NCBI GenBank assembly: GCA_018340805.1
Contig: JACMZG010001911.1
Coordinates: 37,433,217 to 37,497,216 of the forward strand
Source of the DNA: Microvelia longipes
Lineage: Eukaryota > Arthropoda > Insecta > Hemiptera > Veliidae
Length of the DNA stretch: 64,000 bases
Reading direction: 5' to 3'
The translations under genes and the position numbers were made by a program. The notes below the pieces were generated by a model. The model was not told the DNA's origin, did no database searches, and was given only the letters and a program-made list of their open reading frames with translations. Of the stretch, positions 1-11,004 are shown piece by piece (the stretch's first letter is position 1; every line of letters starts with the position of its first letter).

Positions 1-1671
1 AGCACTAAATATATTGTAATTTTAAAAACAATGACTGAAAAACACGTTTTTTCACTTCAAATTATTTATTCATGGTGAGATTGTGATGTCATAACATAAA
101 CAAAACATACAGAACATACAATTGAACAGTCAAAACCAGCCAATTGAATTTCTTTGTTGAGTAAACAAAACCTTACAGGTCAACTACCATGATAGAGCCA
201 GCTGTCGGCAAAAAGCATGAACAAAAACTTATTCGCATGCACAAATACTTATTAAAGCTTTTTAAAGAACTTAATCATAAAGTATTTTTAATAAATAGGT
301 TCTCTAATATTCTATGACTCTTTGTGTAGAACTCCATGATAATAAAAGATATTATTATTATTATATTACAATTTTTTTTTAAATTATTTGTGGAACTAAA
401 GTCTTTTTATTTATCTTTTATTATTTTTAATAAAACACTGATCAGTGTTTTAGTCTTTTAAATAAAACACTGTTCCCATTTTATCCTTTTTTATATAAAA
501 ATGCTGGCTTTGGTCCCAGAATTGGGAATACAGCTTATACATAATTAAAGAGACTAAACTACTAAAGGGAGGACACAACAGTTTTTATTATTAATAGTTC
601 ACTTGGTACCTTGTGGGTATAAGTGTAGCCACACCACCCTCTAATGTGGCTTGGAAGGTAGGTTTTAAGTTTTGGAAATATTAAACTAAAGGTGGAAGGG
701 GTAAGGAAAGTGGTACCTGAGAGTCAAGAAGGCTCTGTCTGAATGAGTTAAACTTAATGAGTCTTTTCTCAGTTTATTCTCTTAGTCACACTTAGGAGGA
801 TTAAAGGTCTTATGAGGAATTCCAACTCTATCATAAGCAGAAGCCTTCCACTCTGCTACTAAGCCGACCAGTAGGCATCGGCTGGGACTAACTTAACTGT
901 TTGGAAGTAATTATTAAGTATTCGGTAACACTTTTTTACAAGTTATTTTTGAACAGGTAATAACTAAAAAATTAAATTAACACCCGACTAAATAATAATG
1001 TAACATAACATAAACAAAATAATAAAATTAAGAATATAAATTATAAAACACCCCGTTTTGCATCAATAATGCCTCTTCACTTTTGCCTTCCTCCCTGTTA
1101 AAAGGAGGAGGATGCATTGCATAAGCTAAAAACTTAACACCCACTTTTTTAACAAATTTCTAGGTTTCAGAACCTATAGATCTAAAAAAAAATTGGTGTC
1201 TGTATGAGTTTATGGATGAGCACATTTCTTGTTAAAATGTTACAGCTCAAACTACATCAAATTTCAATAATATTTCACTCAAAAACCAATTCCTATAAAA
1301 GGAAGTACTGATTAGATTTTGGGGTTAATCCAATGCGGCTAATAAAATAAGTATGTGCATTTTATTTAAAAAAATCCAGAATAAATGAAATGACAATTTG
1401 TGATAGTACTGCTCAGGTTATAAAGCATAATCTGATATGCATAAGCATACCAGAAACTTATGCAAAAAATGGATTGATAAGCAAGAAAGCTCGCATTTAA
1501 AATAAAATTCACCCGTCTTGCAAACTACCGTTTCAGAATTTTTTCTATTAAATATCTTTATTTTAATTCTTACACAGTATTTCTTACAATTTTACAATAA
1601 TTATACATCATGTTGCTTATATTATTTTATTTTATTTTAATGTTTTAAGATTATTTCGTTATTAATTATAG
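1..1671. other. Intergenic or intron sequence upstream of POP5 exon 2
   Basis: AT-rich sequence with no supportable exon. The first POP5 exon should encode roughly MVRxKxR and end in AG before a GT donor. The only similar start, at 73, reads M-V-R-L and then a stop, so exon 1 probably lies outside the window. A patch around 580-900 is less AT-rich and looks like old repeat DNA. The stretch at 1085-1370 shares phrases such as 'gattagattttggggtt' with 21600-22010, so it belongs to a dispersed repeat. Confidence 0.5.
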
Positions 1672-1820
1672 GTACATTACAGCTCAGATTGAGTTTCCCT
1701 TAACATCATACAAGAAACCAGTAGAATTTAGTGATTATGATATTTATAAAGCTGTTTGTGCATCTGTTGCTATGTTACATGGAGAATTTGGATCTGCTTC
1801 TATACAGGCTGGCTTAAAAA
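1672..1820 (+). CDS. POP5: POP5 coding exon 2
   Basis: The acceptor is 'attaattatag' and the donor is 'gtaagt' at 1821. The first base completes an Arg codon begun in the missing exon 1. It encodes 49 residues, starting YITAQIEF and ending IQAGLK. Confidence 0.93.
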
Positions 1821-4800
1821 GTAAGTTAGTTGACTGTTAACAAGTTTTTTCATTATTTATTATAGTATATTTATTAATTTCAATCTCTGTGCTCTTAATG
1901 ATTTCTTCTAATAATTTGTGGAACTGCTGCCAACTATTTTTATTATTATTACAACCATTTATTGCCTAAAATATTTTCAATACAATGTTAATACTAAATA
2001 TATAACAAACACATGAAAATCAGCAATGTTGCTGTGGTTCCTCTGCTAGAGGTAGTTAGAGTTTGTGCCAACTTTGTTTTTACCAGTATTTTACTTAATT
2101 ACTCTATAACTAATTATTATTTTGTTTATTAATTATTAGTTAATGTGTGATAAATAAGTTAAAAATTAATAGTATAACCATAGAGTAATATATTAAACTA
2201 TTCAGTAAATCTAATCAGTGAGTAAAAATATCGGTCCAATGGAACTTAATTATTTACATTAAAAGCTTTTATTTACCAACAACCTGGTTGTATTTGTTGC
2301 CAAAAAATATATAAAAAAACAATTATTAAAAAAATAAAGTAACACAAAAATTTTGTTGTCCACAAATTAACTCTTCAATACAATAAACAAAATAAAACAC
2401 GAATGTTGAAATATATCTCATCTTATCAGTTATTTTTTTTAAAAAGTGTAACTTTAGAGAGTAAATAAAATTATGAGCAATAAATAAAATACAAACTATA
2501 GTTAAAATCAGTTGATTTTAACTTTTTACAACCAGTTTAAACAATTAAATGTAATGATAGAGAGATTATATGAGTTTGTGCAAACTAAAATTATTCAAAA
2601 AAAAATTAATTATAAATAAAATAAAAATCCAATGTTGACATTTTCACATCCTTGTCAATTTATTTACTAATTTTTGGCAACTCATTTAAAAGAGGGGGAA
2701 TAATAGTGAAAGTCTAAACACCTAGAATGGATTAAATTATAATAACAACACCAACAACGTCTTTCCACTAAATTTAAACTTTATTGTGCAGAGCCGGCTT
2801 TCGACAATAATGCCATCTACAGTGCCTAAACAAGTAATAACAAAACTTAGCAATAATAATAACATCAAGTAGATAAATAAAAAAGCAATAAATAAGTTAA
2901 GTCTAAAAAAGTTAAATCACAAAAAAAAGTTAAATAAATAAAAACAGTATATACATTAGAAAAACCCTAAAACAATAAAAAAGATCAGTTACCGTGGTGG
3001 GATGTTGAGTCTTTCAGTTCATGGAATCTGACTGAAGGGGTTTTAATAGAACTCGCTAGAGTTTGTATAAACAGAACCCGCCGTCAGTCTTATCATTCAG
3101 ACACATGTCACCATCACTATCTAGCGCTCTCCTAATCTCAAATTTTCTAAGGAGTTTAATTTCATCCCTTTATTTTCAAAATGAAGGAAACCGACCTTAT
3201 GACCTTCTTTTCCGTGGGCCTCTTTTTCGATGTGGGCGTAGAAGTTAGTGGCCCCTTTAAGTGTTCTTAAAGCGGGTGGAAATTTGCGCCCCGTCTGCCC
3301 TAGATAGTATTTGCCCACAATCTTGAACTCCACATTTAATAACGTATACTCCCACTTTTCTCCATCGGCTCAATAGCGTCCTTAGGCTTGGATAGTGCTT
3401 GCCTTAATGTGGAGACAGGACGGAGGGCAGCACACAGACCGGCTTTCTTTAAAGATAGACCTTTATTGGAGACGGGGCCGATGTATGGGACAGAGCACCA
3501 TTTTACTAGGGCCTCCGAAGTCACGCTCTTAATCCTTCGGGATGGATAATTTTAAGGGCTTTCTGTCTCTGCTTCCTTTCAGTTAGTTTGTCAACGATAG
3601 AAGTATCATAACCGTTATTTTTCGCTATATGATAGAGGATGCCTTTTTCTTTGTTAAAATCTTCTTCTGAGAGAGGTGGTGTTAACGAATCGGTGAGTAT
3701 AGCTGTGGAATGCGGCCATTTTGAGCCCATGGGTGCTTGGATGAAGCGTGAAGCACTGTATCAGTGCACGTAGGCTTCCTATATATTGAAAAAGCTAATT
3801 TGTTGCCGGATTTTGATAAAGTTAGGTCCAAGTAGTTTAGGGATCCTGCACTGTTCTCAACTTCCATAGTAAAACTTATCCCAAGGTAGCAAGCATTTAA
3901 ATACTCTAAAAACAAATCAAGCTGTTCACTCGACCCCCTCCAAATCACAAAAACATCGTCAACATAACGCTTCCACAACATAATACGGTCTCTAAACGGG
4001 TTGTTGTCAGAATCAATACAGTGCTTATAAAAGTTGTGCATAAACACTTCGGCAGCCAAACAACTTAAAGGGTTACCCATAGCCAGGCCTTTAGGGTTAG
4101 AATATATAACTCCGTTAAACACTGCATAATTATGTTCAAAACATAAGTTCATAAGCTCAATCATCTCCGCGTTAAGAATCTTATCGTGTGACTTCCTCCT
4201 CAACAGTATATTCATAAGCTTGATACAAACATCTGGTGGTATACTGGTAAATAAGTCAACCACGTCAAAAGAGACCAAAGTGCAGCTTTGACTTATCTCA
4301 ATGGCTTGAACATAGTTTATAAGTTCATAACTGTTCTTAATAGAGTCGCTTGCCTGGAACCCTGTGATTCTCTTAAAGTCTTTATTGAGTTCCTTAGCTA
4401 TTTTCTCGGTAGGCGATCCGCAGCATGGAACTATAGGCCTAACAGGCATACCAGGTTTGTGTACTTTGATTGCGCCATACATCCGCGGCGCCTGTGCGTT
4501 CATGTTGAGGAGCTTAAAAGCTTTGCAATAAAGACTTTTGTTTTGCTTTAGGGCCGCACGAACTTTTTGATGTATATCCTGAGTCGGGTCTTCAGTAAGG
4601 ATAATAAAGTTATGTTGTCTTATAAAAGCTTCGACGCGTTCAATGTATGCACATTTTTTCATAACCACAGTAGCATTTCCTTTGTCAGCTTTAATTACAA
4701 CGAGATCGTTTTCCTTAATTTTTTGTTTTAAACTAAGTAAAGCGTTATTTTCAGCAATCTGTTTCTGAGTTTTATAAACGACGTTATGTTGATTCTTTCT

Positions 4801-7800
4801 TATTTCGTTTTTTATAATTACTGATAACTCCGCGTTAATATCACATTTTAATTTAAGACTGTCAAGGGCAACTCCTAGCTGTATAATATCCTTAGTATTA
4901 TGCTTAACAAAGTTGGGTGAGTACTTAAGTCCACGGTCTAAGAGATTAATTTCATCCTCAGTAAAGACAATACTAGGGATCAGCAATAACTGTTCGTCTA
5001 TGAAAAATTTGATTATAGTCTGTTTTTAAGCAAGAAGTAGAGCTAATCGCAATAGGGGTGTTTGTATCTAAGGTTGTTAATGAATCTGCAGTAATGACGT
5101 CATCAGATCCCGTGACGATCTTCTGGTGGTCAACCTTATCATTAGTGACTCCATTTACCGTTATTTCTTTGTCATCTTGGGTAGTTTTGATCTGGTTGTT
5201 ATTATTATAAATAACAGTGTTACTACTATATGATCTTAAGAAGGTTAATTTTTTATTCATAGCTATTCGCTTATCTTCTCCTATCTTATTTACAGCTTCG
5301 ATAATATTATTATTTAAATCAGACAATTCTCTTTCTTCAAGAGTGTTAAAAAGTTTGTTTTTCATGTATGTAATATAGTGTCGTATATTTGCAATGGCCC
5401 TATACCAGCGCTTCTGCTCATTAGCCAAAATAATTCCTATAAATTTTGACCTGATGGAATTAGACACTCTTAATCTCTTAATACCAAAACGTTGGATGAA
5501 TTAAGGTTCCAAGCGTTCTTTTTTACATGTATTCCACTGCGCTTACTGAAGTCATGATGTCAGCTAGTCGAGCTAACAGCGCAACTGATCAGGCAAGTCG
5601 ATTTCATAAACTTACTAATAATACTTTAACTGAAATTGATAACTACAATCCTAATAGCCTAAAAAATATGTATAAAGTTTTAAAGATTAAAGAAGACATC
5701 GCGTGCCGTAATTTATGGTTTGTAAATACATGTAAAAAAGAACGCTTGGAACCTAAATTCATCCAACGTTTTGGTATTAAGAGATTAAGAGTGTCTAATT
5801 CCATCAGGTCAAAATTTATAGGAATTATTTTGGCTAATGAGCAGAAGCGCTGGTATAGGGCCATTGCAAATATACGAAACTATATTACATACATGAAAAA
5901 CAAACTTTTTAACACTCTTGAAGAAAGAGAATTGTCTGATTTAAATAATAATATTATCGAAGCTGTAAATAAGATAGGAGAAGATAAGCGAATAGCTATG
6001 AATAAAAAATTAACCTTCTTAAGATCATATAGTAGTAACACTGTTATTTATAATAATAACAACCAGATCAAAACTACCCAAGATGACAAAGAAATAACGG
6101 TAAATGGAGTCACTAATGATAAGGTTGACCACCAGAAGATCGTCACGGGATCTGATGACGTCATTACTGCAGATTCATTAACAACCTTAGATACAAACAC
6201 CCCTATTGCGATTAGCTCTACTTCTTGCTTAAAAACAGACTATAATCAAATTTTTCATAGACGAACAGTTATTGCTGATCCTAGTATTGTCTTTACTGAG
6301 GATGAAATTAATCTCTTAGACCGTGGACTTAAGTACTCACCCAACTTTGTTAAGCATAATACTAAGGATATTATACAGCTAGGAGTTGCCCTTGACAGTC
6401 TTAAATTAAAATGTGATATTAACGCGGAGTTATCAGTAATTATAAAAAACGAAATAAGAAAGAATCAACATAACGTCGTTTATAAAACTCAGAAACAGAT
6501 TGCTGAAAATAACGCTTTACTTAGTTTAAAACAAAAAATTAAGGAAAACGATCTCGTTGTAATTAAAGCTGACAAAGGAAATGCTACTGTGGTTATGAAA
6601 AAATGTGCATACATTGAACGCGTCGAAGCTTTTATAAGACAACATAACTTTATTATCCTTACTGAAGACCCGACTCAGGATATACATCAAAAAGTTCGTG
6701 CGGCCCTAAAGCAAAACAAAAGTCTTTATTGCAAAGCTTTTAAGCTCCTCAACATGAACGCACAGGCGCCGCGGATGTATGGCGCAATCAAAGTACACAA
6801 ACCTGGTATGCCTGTTAGGCCTATAGTTCCATGCTGCGGATCGCCTACCGAGAAAATAGCTAAGGAACTCAATAAAGACTTTAAGAGAATCACAGGGTTC
6901 CAGGCAAGCGACTCTATTAAGAACAGTTATGAACTTATAAACTATGTTCAAGCCATTGAGATAAGTCAAAGCTGCACTTTGGTCTCTTTTGACGTGGTTG
7001 ACTTATTTACCAGTATACCACCAGATGTTTGTATCAAGCTTATGAATATACTGTTGAGGAGGAAGTCACACGATAAGATTCTTAACGCGGAGATGATTGA
7101 GCTTATGAACTTATGTTTTGAACATAATTATGCAGTGTTTAACGGAGTTTATATATTCTAACCCTAAAGGCCTGGCTATGGTAACCCTTTAAGTTGTTTG
7201 GCTGCCGAAGTGTTTATGCACAACTTTTATAAGCACTGTATTGATTCTGACAACAACCCGTTTAGAGACCGTATTATGTTGTGGAAGCGTTATGTTGACG
7301 ATGTTTTGTGATTTGGAGGGGGTCGAGTGAACAGCTTGATTTTTTAGAGTATTTAAATGCTTGCTACCTTGGATAAGTTTTACTATGGAAGTTGAGAACA
7401 GTGCAGGATCCCTAAACTACTTGGACCTAACTTTATCAAAATCCGGCAACAAATTAGCTTTTTCAATATATAGGAAGCCTACGTGCACTGATACAGTGCT
7501 TCACGCTTCATCCAAGCACCCATGGGCTCAAAAGATGGCCGCATTCCACAGCTATACTCACCGACTCGTTAACACACCTCTCTCAGAAGAAGATTTTAAC
7601 AAAGAAAAAGGCATCCTCTATCATATAGCGAAAAATAACGGTTATGATACTTCTATCGTTGACAAACTAACTGAAAGGAAGCAGAGACAGAAAGCCCTTA
7701 AAATTATCCATCCCGAAGGATTAGAAGGCGTGACTTTGGAAGGCCCTAGTAAATGGTGCTCTGTCCCATACATCGGCCCCGTCTCCAATAAAGTATCTAA

Positions 7801-10800
7801 CTGCTTAAAGAAAGCCGGTCTGCGTGCTGCCCTCCGTCCTGTCTCCACATTAAGGCAAGCACTATCCAAGCCTAAGGACGCTATTGAGCCGATGGAGAAA
7901 AGTGGAGTATACGTTATTAAATGTGGAGTTCAAGATTGTGGCAAATACTATCTAGGGCAGACGGGGCGCAAATTTTCCACCCGCTTTAAAGAACACTTAA
8001 AGGGCCCACTAACTTCTACGCCCACATCGAAAAAGAGGCCACGGAAAAGAAGGTCATAAGGTCGGTTTCCTTCATTTTGAAAATAAAGGGATGAAATTAA
8101 ACTCCTTAGAAATTTTGAGATTAGGAGAGCGCTAGATAGTGATGGTGACATGTGTCTGAATGATAAGACTGACGGCGGGGGTTCTGTTATTATACAAACT
8201 CTAGCGAGTTCTATTAAAACCCCTTCAGTCAGATTCCATGAACTGAAAGACTCAACATCCCACCACGGTAACTGATCTTTTATTGTTTTAGGGTTTTTCT
8301 AATGTATATACTGTTTTTATTTATTTAACTTTTTTATTGTGTTTTAACTTTTTTAGACTTAACTTATTTATTTGCTTTTTATTTATCTACTTGATGTTAT
8401 TATTATTTGCTAAGTTTTGTTATTACTTGTTTAGGCACTGTAGATGGCATTATTGCCGAAAGCCGGCTCTGCACAATAAAGTTTAAATTTAGTGGAAAGA
8501 CGTTGTTGGTGTTGTTATTATTGAAGAACATTCCACTGCGCTTACTGAAGTCAGGATTAAATTAAATTATATTAAAAAAAATTGAAATTTATCGTCGAAA
8601 TAAGAAAAAATAGGAAAATCCTATACACATTTTAATGTTGATCACCCTTCTGTTAACTAAAGATTATTTAGTATACCACATAATCTTTGCTGTTAACAAT
8701 ATCTTATCAGCGATGGTGGCGCTGCCACAGAGCTTTGAGTTGTGAATAACCAATTTTATGAATTACTATCCATTGAGGACACAAGAAATTCCAAATGGTT
8801 TTACAAACTTTATAGACCAAGAGCCCAGGGGTGTTTTGTTAATAAAAAGTGTAATGGCTGGAACCGGTCTCAATTTTTCGTAATTACCTTCCTGAACAAG
8901 GATCTGCAATTCTGCCGACTCGTATCGGATGGGTGTCCCAGGCAGAACGCACTTTATAGACCAAGAGCCCAGGGGTGTTTTTGTGTAATGGCTGGAACTG
9001 GTCTCAATTTTTCGTAAATACCTTCCTGAACAAGGATCTGCAATTCTGCCGACTCGTATCAGATGGGTGTCCCAGGCAGAACGCACTTTACAGGTCAAAT
9101 TTACCACCCAAGTTAACAAACAGTGTTATGGCTGGAACCGGTCTCAATTTTTCGTAAATACCTTCCTGAACAAGGATCTGCAATTCTGCTGACTCGTATC
9201 GGATGGGTGTCCCAAGCAGAACGCACTTTAGGGGTCAAAGGCTCTAAAGTGCGTTCTTCTTGGGACACCCATCCGATACGAGTCGTCAGAATTGCAGATC
9301 TTGTTCAGGAAGGTATTTACGAAAAATTGAGACCGGTTCCAGCCATTACACTTTTTATTAACAAAACACCCCTGGGCCTTGGTCTATTATATAAGCAGGT
9401 TTTAAACTAAAATTTCCTTTAAACTTAATTGCTTTTTCTGAACGCATCAAGTGAACTTGATCAACTAGGAAAGATAGAAATATATCAGACCTAGAAAAAG
9501 TATCCAGAAAATTTGGTGTATTAAAAATGTGCTGTGTGACAATCCTACCATTGTTTTATTTGAATATAGCTTTAAAATTTAATTTATTGAAATTATTTAT
9601 TTACATACTTGAAGTTACTTTCTTAAAAAGTTTCTCAATTGTCAAAATTTTACAATGAAATGAAAAAAAGATAAATAAATCATGACACAGACTGCATGGC
9701 ATGAATAACAAACTTGATTAAAAAAACATGATATTATATGACAAACACTTTACATTTAGGGTAGAAATACTAAGTTATTAGCTAAACTCTTGTTAACATC
9801 AAAAGGCTTTCTCAAGAAACTATTGAAGCGGGCATTCATAATTGGGGACTGATATGATTTGTCGAGCCTACAAGTGGGAATATTGTTTACAATGTTAGCA
9901 GTATATCTAGTGTCATAATTTTGGTTCTTAATATATATAATTGAACTTCCTCTCTATCATATTGCTTTAACCAAAAAATATTTATAAATAAATATTTTTG
10001 GTCCTAGTATATATTATTTTGGACAAGAAAAGGTTAGTACCCTTGCCAGTTAACAGGAGCACTAGTGTGAAATTTGATAGCTTTGCCATGCCAACTACGA
10101 GAATGCGCCACTGTCTTTTTTTTAGCTAACTACTTCTAGCACAAAACTGATTAATCAAAATATTTGCTTTATAAAATAATGACCAATTTATACGTATGGT
10201 TAAAATAAAAATGAAAACTTAATACAAACTTAGAAATATGGGAAAAATGTTATGGTAAGGAGCAGCCACTAGATGGCAGCACGGAGTTCACCCCCACCTT
10301 TTGTCCAATTCTCCGGTCCCTTCCGACATTTTATACCTATTATATTCTTTAGCTTTAACAAACAAACAATAAAAAAATGTAAGCTAAATAAAAAATTAAA
10401 CTTTTGTTATCAATAAAATATTGTTTGCACTTAAGAGTCGTGTTTGGCATTATTCATGATATTGATGGATTTGTTTTGCAAAATAAAAATACTATTGGCT
10501 ACGGGAAATATCAGGTCTGGAAGTAAAGGTCTGATCGATCAAATGACAGGACTAACTTCAAATATAACTCTTGATGGTGTTACTAATAATTCTTTATTAA
10601 TAAAAAATGACGCATTACTTATTTATGAATTCGTTTTAAAATAATTAATTTTTACCATATTCCTTACATTGTCAATTTTTTCTTTGTTTACATTTTAATA
10701 TTAATGTGGTGTTCAATAATTAGTACCCCTATGATAGTGACATTATAGAGCCACTATGGTTGTTACAGTCATTGAGGAATAATAATTATGTTCATAATAT

Positions 10801-10864
10801 AAATTTATCTTTATAATTTAGTTCATTTATGTTATATATGAATTTAAACACACACACACACACA

Positions 10865-10936
<72 letters not shown>

Positions 10937-10939
10937 TAT

Positions 10940-11004
<65 letters not shown>

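Larger units (their letters stand above)
2740..5533 (-). mobile_element. Left Penelope-like copy, 5'-truncated
   Basis: Reverse-complement copy of the same element as 5534-8553. Its 5' side stops at 5533, about 190 bp short of the 5' end of the right copy. Its 3' end, near 2740, has the same terminal sequence as the right copy near 8526. Coding damage is described in the pseudogene entry. Confidence 0.88.
2729..8564. mobile_element. Composite Penelope-like element: two head-to-head copies inserted as one unit
   Basis: Two copies of one Penelope-like retroelement (PLE) face each other. The left copy is on the - strand (about 2740-5533) and the right copy on the + strand (about 5534-8553). The arms match almost base for base and are separated by about 190 bp (5534-5724). 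The whole block is flanked by the direct repeat 'ggattaaatta' at 2729-2739 and 8554-8564, which fits a target-site duplication made when the composite inserted as a single unit. Head-to-head and partial tandem arrangements are known for PLEs. It lies in a POP5 intron. Both copies carry frame-breaking changes, so neither looks able to encode a full protein. Confidence 0.88.

Noticed and set aside
73..90. ATG-GTG-AGA at 73 as POP5 exon 1 (M-V-R)
   Set aside because: A stop follows after one more codon, no AG|GT donor fits the needed phase, and the surrounding DNA resembles a repeat also found at 13.1 kb.
4288..4551. Open frame on the + strand inside the left Penelope copy, mirrored at 6706-6969 (-)
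   Set aside because: Antisense shadow of the reverse transcriptase; it occurs in both arms only because the arms are identical.
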